The notes below the pieces were generated by a model. It was not told the origin of the DNA, searched no databases, and saw only the letters and a program-made list of their open reading frames with translations. DNA of 25,992 nt from positions 1 through 25,992 of the forward strand of contig JAESUD010000106.1 in the NCBI GenBank assembly GCA_016763335.1, written 5' to 3'. The DNA comes from Emcibacteraceae bacterium. Lineage in GTDB: Bacteria > Pseudomonadota > Alphaproteobacteria > Sphingomonadales > Emcibacteraceae. This document shows, one piece after another, positions 7,942-16,232 of the stretch. Numbering within the stretch: the first letter of the stretch is position 1; each line of letters begins with the position of its first letter. The translations under genes were made by a program, and so were the position numbers.

Positions 7942-8955
7942 TTGAGTAGGATTACAAGAATATCAGATTTAAGTGCTTACGACATAGCAGCCGCTCTTAT
8001 GATTGCTATGGGTGAGGAGCATGGTGGATTAATATGGCAACTTCTTGATGATGAAGAAGTCAAAGAATTATCCCTCGCCATGTCATCGCTTGGTACAGTT
8101 GAAGCGGAAGTGGTTGAAGAATTATTTCTGGAATTTGCCAACGGCGTTTCATCTGTTGGCTCATTAACCGGTAGTTTTGATAATACAGAACGTTTGCTCA
8201 ACAAAATGTTGCCCGGTGACCGTGTCGGACAAATCATGGACGAAATAAGAGATCCCGCAGGACGCACAATGTGGGATAAACTCGGAAACGTTAATGAAGT
8301 CGTTCTCGCAACTTATCTAAAAAATGAATATCCACAAACGGTGTCGGTAATTCTTTCTAAAATTAAACCCGAGCATGCCTCGGCCGTTCTCAGTGTAATG
8401 CCTGACGAATTTGCCATGGAAGTGATCAATCGTATGTTGAAAATGGAACCCGTTCAAAAAGATATTTTGGACAAAGTTGAAAGCACATTACGTATTGAAT
8501 TTATGAATAATCTGGCTCGTACAAGTCGAAAAGACAGCCATGAAACCATCGCAGAGATTTTCAATTATCTAGACCGCGCCTCGGAAGCTCGCTTTCTGAC
8601 AGCCCTCGAAGACCGTAACAGGGAAAGTGCGGAAAGAATTAGAGCACTCATGTTTACCTTTGAAGATTTGCAAAAACTCGATGCTACTGGAGCACAGACA
8701 TTGCTTAGAGGTATTGATAAAGACAGACTTGGTCTTGCAATGAAAGGCGCCTCAGATAAAATTCGAGATCTTTTCTTTAGCAATATGTCCGAACGTGCAG
8801 CAAAAATTCTTAAAGAAGATATGGAATCCATGGGGCCGGTTAAACTTAAAGATGTCGACGAAGCACAAATGGAAATCGTAAATGTGGCCAAAGACCTAGC
8901 TGATTCCGGTGAGATAATTCTTGCCGAAAAAGGCGAAGAAGAATTGGTTTATTAG
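7942..8955 (+). CDS. fliG: Flagellar motor switch protein FliG
   Basis: FliG couples the stator to the rotor and joins the MS ring to the FliM/FliN C ring. The 337-residue protein shows the middle armadillo segment ([20 protein letters not shown], a variant of the usual EHPQT) and the C-terminal torque helix ([20 protein letters not shown], then [19 protein letters not shown]) with charged residues that meet the stator. The start is TTG at 7942 with GGTGA 6 bases upstream. That Shine-Dalgarno sequence overlaps the fliF stop, and no in-frame ATG fits the N-terminus. Only 6 bases separate it from fliF, so translation is probably coupled. Length matches the family. Confidence 0.96.
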   Translation: MSRITRISDLSAYDIAAALMIAMGEEHGGLIWQLLDDEEVKELSLAMSSLGTVEAEVVEELFLEFANGVSSVGSLTGSFDNTERLLNKMLPGDRVGQIMDEIRDPAGRTMWDKLGNVNEVVLATYLKNEYPQTVSVILSKIKPEHASAVLSVMPDEFAMEVINRMLKMEPVQKDILDKVESTLRIEFMNNLARTSRKDSHETIAEIFNYLDRASEARFLTALEDRNRESAERIRALMFTFEDLQKLDATGAQTLLRGIDKDRLGLAMKGASDKIRDLFFSNMSERAAKILKEDMESMGPVKLKDVDEAQMEIVNVAKDLADSGEIILAEKGEEELVY

Positions 8956-8963
8956 GAAAAATT

Positions 8964-9638
8964 ATGGAACCTGCAAAATTTATTTTCGATGATGACTTCA
9001 CTAGCAGTAATACAAGTGGCAGCTATAGCAATAAAATACAAAAATTAAATGATGATGCATTTACAGAAGGTAAAGAACAGGGATATACAGAAGCGCTGCA
9101 ATCCATAGAAAAATCGTCTGAGATTATTTTAGAGGATATCAAAAATTCGGTGTCTTCCATGTTTTCCCGCCATGAAGAACAAGTCGTTTCCATGGAGCAA
9201 AATGCCGCAACACTGGTCCTCGCTATAATTCAAAAACTTGCCCCGGCCATCGTTGCAGACAAGCCACTTCAAGAAATAGAAAATTTAGTTCTGCAATGCC
9301 TGCGTAATAACCCGCTTGAACCGCGCATGGTAATCCGGGTTGATGAAAAAATGTTACCTTTGCTCGGAAAAAAGATTGACCAACTAAAAACCACCAGTGA
9401 TTATCATGGTCAAATTGTCCTGATCAGTGACACAATGTCAAATGTTAGTGACTGCAAAGTGGAATGGATTGATGGCGGGGCGGAAAGAGATTTTGAAGAA
9501 TTGATGAAATCTATCGAAGAAACGGTGCAAATTTTTATTAATGCGCCCTCTGATACAGATAATGGTATAGATAATAATGTTGGCGTTCAGCAATCAGTGG
9601 ATATGAATGTCGGTGAATTTCCAAATAATTTAAAGTAA
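8964..9638 (+). CDS. fliH: Flagellar export regulator FliH
   Basis: FliH binds the ATPase FliI and tethers it to the C ring through FliN. The 224-residue protein starts MEPAKFIFDDDFTSS and has a helical middle (GKEQGYTEALQSIEKSSEII). It also has a C-terminal stalk-like domain resembling FliH/V-ATPase subunit E: VLAIIQKLAPAI, VIRVDEKMLPLL, and the final DCKVEWIDGGAERDFEELM, in which WxxGG is the family mark. The gene lies 8 bases after fliG, with AGGA before the ATG, and is followed by fliN, its binding partner. FliH sequences are poorly conserved, so the call rests on the C-terminal motif plus position. Confidence 0.9.
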   Translation: MEPAKFIFDDDFTSSNTSGSYSNKIQKLNDDAFTEGKEQGYTEALQSIEKSSEIILEDIKNSVSSMFSRHEEQVVSMEQNAATLVLAIIQKLAPAIVADKPLQEIENLVLQCLRNNPLEPRMVIRVDEKMLPLLGKKIDQLKTTSDYHGQIVLISDTMSNVSDCKVEWIDGGAERDFEELMKSIEETVQIFINAPSDTDNGIDNNVGVQQSVDMNVGEFPNNLK

Positions 9639-9690
9639 ATTTAGAATTAAAGAGCAATTTTGCTGTAGCTAACTAAAAATTAAGGACAAA

Positions 9691-10029
9691 ATGCTAATGT
9701 CTGATACAGAAAATGTCGACTGGCAGGAACTAGAAGAGCAAAATGACCCAGCGGGTGCAACTGCAAATGCTGATGGTCTGAGTACCGAGGCAAGTCTTGA
9801 AGCAATTTACGACGTTCCGGTAAAAGTTTCTGCGGTATTAGGGAAAACAAGTTTGCAAGTTTCAAAATTGCTACAACTTGGACCGGGTGCCGTTCTTGAG
9901 TTAGACCGTAAGGTTGGAGAGGCTGTAGATATTTTCGTAAATAACCGGTTAGTAGCCCGTGGTGAAGTTGTATTAGTTGAAGAAAAACTCGGGATAACCA
10001 TGACGGAAATTATTAAAGTAGAAGATTAG
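9691..10029 (+). CDS. fliN: Flagellar motor switch protein FliN
   Basis: FliN forms the base of the C ring and docks FliH. The 112-residue protein has a short acidic N-terminus and one SpoA/FliN domain at about residues 37-108: AIYDVPVKVSAVLGKTSLQV, LLQLGPGAVLELDRKVGEAV, DIFVNNRLVARGEVVLVEEK and LGITMTEII. These are all standard FliN blocks. AAGGA lies 4 bases before ATG 9691 and 10 before ATG 9697, so Met3 is an equally possible start. FliM is not in the window. Confidence 0.96.
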   Translation: MLMSDTENVDWQELEEQNDPAGATANADGLSTEASLEAIYDVPVKVSAVLGKTSLQVSKLLQLGPGAVLELDRKVGEAVDIFVNNRLVARGEVVLVEEKLGITMTEIIKVED

Positions 10030-10037
10030 GTGATGTT

Positions 10038-10798
10038 TTGATTACACTTCTTGGTATTGTTTTAGGTTTTATCCTTATTATATCCGCTATATTTATCGGC
10101 GGATCACCGATGGCATTTTTAAACCCGCCATCAATCCTTATAGTCATTGGCGGAACAATCGCCATTACTGTGGTAAGTTTTTCACTCAAAGACCTTATGA
10201 ATATTCCTAGCGCACTTATAAAAATGATGGCTTATAAACCGCATAACCCGCGCGATGTCGGTGTTTCATGATACAAATTGCTGAACGGGCTAGATCCGAA
10301 GGAATGCTTGCCATGGCTGGGGTCGCAAATGGGCTTAGTCATGAACCATTCTTGCAAAAAGGTTTAAATCTTACTGTTGACGGCACCAAGCCGGATGATA
10401 TTGAGAAAATACTGCAAAAAGAAATTAATTATACTCAAAGCATTCAATCAAAAAGTGTTGACCTCCTCAGGCGCTCTGCTGAAGTTGCTCCGGCTATGGG
10501 GCTTATCGGTACGCTTATCGGGCTGGTACAAATGTTGGGCAACCTTAATGATCCAAGCACCATTGGTCCCGCAATGCAGGTGGCTTTATTAACAACATTT
10601 TATGGTGCCGTTCTCGCCCATATGATCTTGTTACCGCTTGCCAGTAAGGCGGAACGTAATTATAACAACGAGTCTGTGATGAACTCCCTTTATATGGTTG
10701 GTGTATTATCGATCGGACGCGAAGAAAACCCGCGCCGACTTGAAATACAGCTTAATGCTATGTTGCCGCAATATCAAAGAATTACATACTATGACTAA
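10038..10798 (+). CDS. motA: Flagellar stator protein MotA (PomA-like), reading frame disrupted near 10260-10268
   Basis: MotA with MotB forms the ion-driven stator. The first piece (10038-10271, 77 residues) holds TM1 (LLGIVLGFILIISAIFIGG) and TM2 (SILIVIGGTIAITVVSFSL). The second piece (10268-10798, 176 residues) holds the cytoplasmic loop (MIQIAERARSEGMLAMAG), TM3 (APAMGLIGTLIGLVQML) and TM4 (VALLTTFYGAVLAHMILLPL). The pieces overlap as ATGA and are in different frames. Adding one base near the TTT at 10264-10266 restores a continuous 253-residue protein, reading RDVGV then MIQIAERARSEG, which is the normal MotA length and order. TTG at 10038 is the start, with AGGTGA just before it. No motB follows. 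A genuine two-polypeptide MotA would be unusual, so a missing base is favoured. Confidence 0.88.
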
Positions 10799-10816
10799 CA
10801 AGTCAGGAAAATATTA

Positions 10817-12184
10817 ATGCGCCTTATCATTGTCGGATCGTTACAAGATCAGTTAAGTACCGCGTCTAAAATTGCCATAAATAATGGTGCACACGTCACC
10901 CACGCCCATGACGAAGAGACCGCGCTTAAGATTATCCGTGCAAAGGGTGCCGACCTTTTAATGGTCGACGTCCTGTTAAATATAGAATATTTGATAGGAC
11001 AATTGGAAAAAGAACGAATTTCCACGCCGATTGTCGCTTGCGGCGTTGGCAACGATTCTGACGCCGCCGTTGCCGCTATCAAAGCCGGGGCAAAAGAATA
11101 TATTCCCCTTCCCCCCGATCCAGAACTCATCGCCGCAGTACTGACCGCCATTTCAACTGATGGGCATGAATTTATTTACCGTGACCGTGTCATGATGAAA
11201 GTGGTCAGCCTCGCTGATCAAATCGCCCCTAGTGAAGCAAGCATCATGATCACCGGGGAAAGCGGCACCGGTAAAGAAGTTATGGCCCGTTATGTTCATA
11301 GTAAAAGTCGGCGTGCTAAAAAACCGTTTATCAGTGTAAACTGTGCAGCAATACCGGAAAATTTACTTGAATCAGAACTTTTCGGCCATGAAAAAGGGTC
11401 ATTTACCGGCGCGATTGCAAGACGTATTGGTAAATTTGAAGAAGCTGACGGAGGCACATTATTTCTTGATGAAGTCAGCGAAATGGATGTTCGTCTTCAG
11501 GCAAAATTACTACGCGCTATCCAAGAACGCGAAATTGACCGGGTTGGTGGCACGGGGCCGGTAAAAATAAATATCCGAATTCTCGCCACGTCAAACCGCG
11601 ATCTTCAAGAAGAGATTAAAGAAGGCCGTTTTCGCGAAGACCTTCATTTCAGGCTTAATGTTGTTAATCTCCATATTCCTCCGCTTAAACGACGCCCGGA
11701 AGATATCCGTGTTCTATGCAAGCATTTTGTCAAAAAATATGCCGAATTTAATGCTATTGAAGAAAAAAATATTACTGATGACGCCATGCAGGTTCTTATT
11801 AATCATACTTGGCCAGGGAATGTTCGTGAACTTGAAAATACCCTGCAGCGCTCGGTGCTTCTAACCGTTGGCAATGAAATAACCAAGCATGATATTTTGT
11901 TGCCGGACGGCAGACCCCATATTGAAATACAGGCCCAATCCGGCTTAAGCGACGCACCACAAGGTACCGGTCCGCTTGCTGAAAACAGCATGGTCGGCAA
12001 AACGGTTTCCGATGTGGAACGGGATTTGATTATTGATACTCTGAAACATTGTCTCGGCAACAGAACCCACGCTGCCAATATTTTAGGAATTTCCATAAGA
12101 ACCCTAAGAAACAAGTTAAATATATATATGTCAGAGGGCCTAGCTGTACCGAGCCCGGGTGATGGTCATGCTAGTCCCCTTTGA
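10817..12184 (+). CDS. flbD: Sigma-54 activator FlbD (NtrC family)
   Basis: FlbD turns on late flagellar genes from sigma-54 promoters and represses early ones. The 455-residue protein has a receiver-like N-terminus (1-110), an AAA+ domain with Walker A GESGTGKE (147-154), the sigma-54-contact loop GSFTGA (194-199, for GAFTGA) and Walker B LFLDE (215-219), and a C-terminal Fis-type helix-turn-helix ([18 protein letters not shown]). The receiver keeps Asp51 but lacks the acidic pair (IIVGSL where IIVDDD is usual) and the conserved Lys (YIPLPPD where YxxKPxD is usual), so ordinary phosphorylation looks unlikely. This fits Caulobacter FlbD, which is controlled by FliX. AGGAAA precedes the ATG. 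The position between motA and flhA supports the name. Confidence 0.92.
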   Translation: MRLIIVGSLQDQLSTASKIAINNGAHVTHAHDEETALKIIRAKGADLLMVDVLLNIEYLIGQLEKERISTPIVACGVGNDSDAAVAAIKAGAKEYIPLPPDPELIAAVLTAISTDGHEFIYRDRVMMKVVSLADQIAPSEASIMITGESGTGKEVMARYVHSKSRRAKKPFISVNCAAIPENLLESELFGHEKGSFTGAIARRIGKFEEADGGTLFLDEVSEMDVRLQAKLLRAIQEREIDRVGGTGPVKINIRILATSNRDLQEEIKEGRFREDLHFRLNVVNLHIPPLKRRPEDIRVLCKHFVKKYAEFNAIEEKNITDDAMQVLINHTWPGNVRELENTLQRSVLLTVGNEITKHDILLPDGRPHIEIQAQSGLSDAPQGTGPLAENSMVGKTVSDVERDLIIDTLKHCLGNRTHAANILGISIRTLRNKLNIYMSEGLAVPSPGDGHASPL

Positions 12185-12206
12185 TCTACAGGAAATATTA
12201 AATTAA

Positions 12207-14306
12207 ATGAGTGATACTTCCGCAAATAACGACCCCGGTGGTATAATGGGGTTTGTATCGAGCAAGTCCGATATTTTGATGGCCCTCGGGGTCGTCTGTA
12301 TCCTCATCGTGCTCTTTTTACCACTGCCCCCTTGGTTGCTGGACTTTGGCCTGACCATATCCATCACATTTTCCATCATGGTGTTAATGACGTGTTTATT
12401 CGTTGAAAAACCCTTGGAATTTAACTCTTTCCCAACTGTACTACTCATATCGACGCTGCTCAGACTTTCGCTCAACGTTGCCTCAACCAAGCTTATATTA
12501 TCGGAAGGTCATACCGGGCCGGAAGCCGCTGGTAATGTGATCGCCGCCTTTGGTTCCTTTGTAACGGGTGGCAGCTATATTATCGGTGCCATTATCTTTA
12601 TCATTCTCCTTATTGTGAATTTTATGGTGATTACCAAAGGTTCGGGACGTATTGCTGAAGTGGCAGCCCGTTTTAGCCTTGATGCCATGCCCGGCAAACA
12701 AATGGCTATTGACGCGGATTTATCATCAGGACTAATTGACGAAGATCAGGCAAGAACAAGGCGTAAAAATCTTGAAGATGAAAGTACTTTTTTCGGGGCA
12801 ATGGACGGTGCATCAAAATTTGTTCGCGGTGATGCCATTGCCGGCGTTCTTATTACATTTATAAATATAATCGGTGGCATTATCATAGGTGTCGTGCAAA
12901 ATGACATGTCCATTGGTGACGCCGCCAACGCTTATACCATTCTTACCATCGGTGACGGTTTGGTCAGCCAGATACCAGCATTAATTATTTCTGTCGCCGC
13001 CGGTCTTTTAATTACCAAAGCAGGGCTTACAGGCAAAACAGAAAAAGCATTATTTGGCCAACTTTCAAATCATCCACGTGCAATATTCGTTACAGCAGGA
13101 TTACTGGCTGCACTCGCGGTCCTTCCGGGCATACCATTTTTTACTTTCCTCGTATTATCAGGAATATTAACAGGCGTTGGCATAAGCGTTTCACGAAAGC
13201 AGCAGCGAGAAGTTGAAATGACCGAAACGATGGCCATCGAAGATCAACAGGCCCAAGAGGCAGATCCGGTAGAAGAACCCATTACAACGGCCCTTCTAAT
13301 TGACCCGATCCGTCTTGAACTAGGTTATAGCCTTCTTTCCCTGATCAATGATGAAACGGGCGTAAAGCTCACCGACCAAATTAAAGCATTACGCCGTCAA
13401 TTGGCATCGGAAATGGGGTTTGTGATGCCGTCCGTACGTATCTTGGATAATATGCAGCTGCCGGCAAATACATATGTGATCCGCTTGAAAGAAACTGAAA
13501 GCGGCCGTGGTGATATTCGGCCCAATAAGCTTATGGTTATGGACCCTCGCGGCGAGGAAGTAGCGCTTCAGGGCGAAGCAACAACCGAGCCTGCTTTTGG
13601 CTTACCCGCCGTTTGGGTAGATAGCAGCATGAAAGAGGAAGCATCATTCAGAGGATATACCGTTGTCGATGCTGCCACTGTCATAACCACCCATATAACC
13701 GAAGCCATTAAAGATAATATGTCTGAACTTTTATCATATGCCGAAGTTCAGAAACTTCTTGATGATTTGCCTACAGAACATCAGAAACTGGTTTCTGACC
13801 TGATCCCGTCACAAATTTCACAAAGCGGTGTTCAGCGTATCTTACAAAACCTTCTCGGCGAGCGAATTTCAATCAGGGACCTGCCAACCATTATGGAAGG
13901 TATATCGGAAGCCAGTGGCTATACACAGAATATCGTTATGGTCACAGAGCATGTCCGTACAAGACTTGCGAGGCAAATCAGCTATGAAAATGCCAACGAC
14001 AGCGGCATTGTTTCATTGGTTAGCCTTTCCCCTGAATGGGAACAGAATTTCATTGAGAGTCTGGTTGGAAATGGTGAAGAAAAACAGCTTGCCATGGCAC
14101 CGAGCAAATTACAGGAATTTATTGGTCTCATGCGCATGACATTTGAAGATCACGCCCATTCTGGCGAACTGCCAGTTTTACTGACTAGCCCAATGATCAG
14201 GCCATATGTTCGTTCAATTATTGAGAGATTTAGGCCCGCCACTGTCGTTTTATCGCAAAATGAAATTCACCCAAAAATTAAGATTAAAACTTTGGGTCAG
14301 ATTTAA
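12207..14306 (+). CDS. flhA: Flagellar export gate protein FlhA
   Basis: FlhA is the large inner-membrane gate of the flagellar type III exporter; its cytoplasmic ring receives cargo and chaperones. The 699-residue protein has about eight membrane segments in its first half, beginning MALGVVCILIVLFLPLPPWL. It carries the FHIPEP signature at about residues 190-212 (LEDESTFFGAMDGASKFVRG, then DAIAG) and the cytoplasmic domain from about 350 (IRLELGYSLLSLINDETG, HITEAIKDNMSELLSYAEVQ, LPTIMEGISEAS, VLSQNEI). AGGAAA lies about 12 bases before the ATG. Length is normal and all domains are intact. Confidence 0.97.
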   Translation: MSDTSANNDPGGIMGFVSSKSDILMALGVVCILIVLFLPLPPWLLDFGLTISITFSIMVLMTCLFVEKPLEFNSFPTVLLISTLLRLSLNVASTKLILSEGHTGPEAAGNVIAAFGSFVTGGSYIIGAIIFIILLIVNFMVITKGSGRIAEVAARFSLDAMPGKQMAIDADLSSGLIDEDQARTRRKNLEDESTFFGAMDGASKFVRGDAIAGVLITFINIIGGIIIGVVQNDMSIGDAANAYTILTIGDGLVSQIPALIISVAAGLLITKAGLTGKTEKALFGQLSNHPRAIFVTAGLLAALAVLPGIPFFTFLVLSGILTGVGISVSRKQQREVEMTETMAIEDQQAQEADPVEEPITTALLIDPIRLELGYSLLSLINDETGVKLTDQIKALRRQLASEMGFVMPSVRILDNMQLPANTYVIRLKETESGRGDIRPNKLMVMDPRGEEVALQGEATTEPAFGLPAVWVDSSMKEEASFRGYTVVDAATVITTHITEAIKDNMSELLSYAEVQKLLDDLPTEHQKLVSDLIPSQISQSGVQRILQNLLGERISIRDLPTIMEGISEASGYTQNIVMVTEHVRTRLARQISYENANDSGIVSLVSLSPEWEQNFIESLVGNGEEKQLAMAPSKLQEFIGLMRMTFEDHAHSGELPVLLTSPMIRPYVRSIIERFRPATVVLSQNEIHPKIKIKTLGQI

Positions 14307-14349
14307 TCAGGTGCAGATATAATGGTTTTAATTTATAATGTTGTTATAA

Positions 14350-14365
14350 GTAAAATTAATTTTAC
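14350..14365. repeat. 16-base perfect palindrome before flhF
   Basis: GTAAAATTAATTTTAC is self-complementary and falls in the 79-base gap between flhA and flhF, the largest gap in this operon apart from the fliF leader. It could be an operator or a short hairpin near the flhF ribosome site (AAGG at about 14375-14378). A/T-only cores arise easily by chance in this genome, so the evidence is modest. Confidence 0.35.
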
Positions 14366-14385
14366 AATTAATTTAAGGTTGCTTC

Positions 14386-15417
14386 ATGAAGCTTAAAATC
14401 TTTAGTGCACCAGATATAAAAGAGGCTCTCAAAAAAGTTCGAGAAACACTAGGCGACGATGCCGTGATTATCGATACAGTTGAGCAAACTATTGGTGGCA
14501 AGAAAATAGTCAAGGTTACAGCAGCCATTGAAGCACCCGCCCCTAGAGTGAACCCTCATAAAAATCCGGCGCCTGCCCCTGCATCCGCACCCATCAAAAA
14601 ATCACTGCGGGAACTTGAAGAAGAATATATTGCCAGAGAAACAGTGGACCTGGTCAGCAGTTTAAATCATCACGGTCTAGCGGACAGTATAAAGCTAAAA
14701 CTTCTCGACCTTGGTCAATCGCTTGAATGTGAGACCCCAGAGCTGACACTAGCATCAGCACTAGAGAGCATGTATCATTTTGAACCGATCACCGACTTGA
14801 TACCTGTTAGGCCTATTATGATCATCGGCCCGCCTGGCACGGGCAAAACAATTACTACTGCAAAAATCGCCAGTCAGTTTATTTTAAATGGTAAAAGCGT
14901 CCACTTAATCAGTACTGATGTTTTTAGAACTGGTGGCCTTGCCCAACTGGAGGGTTACGCCAGTGTTCTTAAAGTGAACATGACCGAAGCAGAAAAACCG
15001 GAGGACCTGTTGATTGCCATCAAGAATGCTAAAAAAGTGGCCGATGTAATTATAATCGATACAATGGGCTATAACCCTTATAGCGAACGAGAAATGACCG
15101 AACTTCATAGTTTTCTCGCCGCTGTTGATGTTGAACCTATTCTGGTTGCACCCGCAGGAATTGATCCTTTTGAAGCGCGTGAGATTTCCGAAACTTATGC
15201 GGCGCTCGGTGTAAAACGGTTTATCACGTGTAAAATTGACGCTGCCCGCCGTTATGCCAGTATGTTAACTATTGCTGAAAATGGTAAAATGGCTTTTGCT
15301 GGCGTTGGCATTACGCCTTATCTTGGTGATGGAATTGAACCACTTGATGCCCTGAAATTGGCAAAATTACTCACTAGAATTCCAAAAAAGAATAAAATTA
15401 GCTTTGAAAGTGAATGA
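14386..15417 (+). CDS. flhF: SRP-type GTPase FlhF (polar flagellar placement)
   Basis: FlhF is a GTPase related to Ffh and FtsY that marks the pole for flagellar assembly. The 343-residue protein opens with the FlhF N-terminal block (MKLKIFSAPDIKEALKKVRE, then TLGDDAVIIDT), followed by an Ala/Pro-rich linker (about 48-70) and the NG domain. It has P-loop GPPGTGKT (148-155), STDVFRTGGLAQLEGYA (G2 region), IIIDTMGYNPYS (G3, DTxG) and ITCKIDAARRYAS (G4, Cys-Lys-x-Asp where Thr-Lys-x-Asp is usual), then GVGITPYLGDGIEP near the end. It is shorter than many FlhFs but complete for this class. The start has AAGG 7 bases upstream. The next gene, flhG, is its partner. Confidence 0.93.
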   Translation: MKLKIFSAPDIKEALKKVRETLGDDAVIIDTVEQTIGGKKIVKVTAAIEAPAPRVNPHKNPAPAPASAPIKKSLRELEEEYIARETVDLVSSLNHHGLADSIKLKLLDLGQSLECETPELTLASALESMYHFEPITDLIPVRPIMIIGPPGTGKTITTAKIASQFILNGKSVHLISTDVFRTGGLAQLEGYASVLKVNMTEAEKPEDLLIAIKNAKKVADVIIIDTMGYNPYSEREMTELHSFLAAVDVEPILVAPAGIDPFEAREISETYAALGVKRFITCKIDAARRYASMLTIAENGKMAFAGVGITPYLGDGIEPLDALKLAKLLTRIPKKNKISFESE

Positions 15418-15421
15418 AGAG

Positions 15422-16183
15422 ATGAATAATTCAGTAAACAATTTGCAACAAAAACTCATCACTGTCGCCAGTGGCAAGGGTGGCGTGGGCAAAACCTGGT
15501 TTGCAGCGACATTATGCCATGCTCTTGCGCTGCGAGGGAAAAAGGCACTCTTATTTGACTGTGATTTCGGCTTAGCAAATGTTGATATCCAATTGGGATT
15601 AATTCCGGAATATGATCTGGGTCAGGTGATATCTAATGAAATTACTTTAGAGCAGGCCATTTATCACCAACCACAATCAGGACTTAATTTTGATATTATA
15701 TCCGGCCAATCTGGAAGTGGCGCGCTCGCATCATTGAAAATGGAACGGCTCATTGATCTAGGGGGACGGATTTGTAATCTGTCCGAAAAGTACGATTATT
15801 CCATAATGGATCTTGGTGCTGGGGTTGAAAATTCGGTTATGACCTTGGCACGGGCATCAGACAAAGTTATCGTTGTTATCACAGCTGATCCTACTTCACT
15901 AACGGATGCGTATGCTTTTATAAAACTGCATAATATGCGTAATAATGACGCGAAAATCCAAATAGTGGTTAATATGGCTGAGGATCAAAATGAAGGGCGA
16001 CGGGCATATAAAAAAATAAAAAAAGTCTGTCAAAATTTTCTCAATATTTCGCCGACATTACTCGGCATTATTAATAGAGATCGGCATGTAGCCGATGCTA
16101 TTCGTGCGCAAACACTGTTACTTAGCCGTTATCCACAAAGTGTCGCAGGAGAAAATGTTATAGAAATTGCCAAAAAGCTTTAA
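15422..16183 (+). CDS. flhG: MinD/ParA-type ATPase FlhG (FleN), flagellar number regulator
   Basis: FlhG limits flagellar number and stimulates FlhF GTP hydrolysis. The product has the deviant Walker A GKGGVGKT at residues 18-25 (preceded by ITVASG) and the switch-I region LFDCDFGLANVDIQLGL. It also has the switch-II-like IMDLGAGVENSVMTLA, in which DLGAG replaces the MinD DTPAG, and VVITADPTSLTDAYAFIKL. The frame extends upstream to TTG 15404 and GTG 15410, which would overlap the end of flhF. ATG 15422, four bases after the flhF stop, gives the most usual N-terminus, but no start has a strong ribosome site. Length (about 253 residues) is normal. Confidence 0.93.
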   Translation: MNNSVNNLQQKLITVASGKGGVGKTWFAATLCHALALRGKKALLFDCDFGLANVDIQLGLIPEYDLGQVISNEITLEQAIYHQPQSGLNFDIISGQSGSGALASLKMERLIDLGGRICNLSEKYDYSIMDLGAGVENSVMTLARASDKVIVVITADPTSLTDAYAFIKLHNMRNNDAKIQIVVNMAEDQNEGRRAYKKIKKVCQNFLNISPTLLGIINRDRHVADAIRAQTLLLSRYPQSVAGENVIEIAKKL

Positions 16184-16232
16184 ACTGGTGTAGACTTAAT
16201 CATTCATATTCACTTGGCCTGGATTAAAAAAG

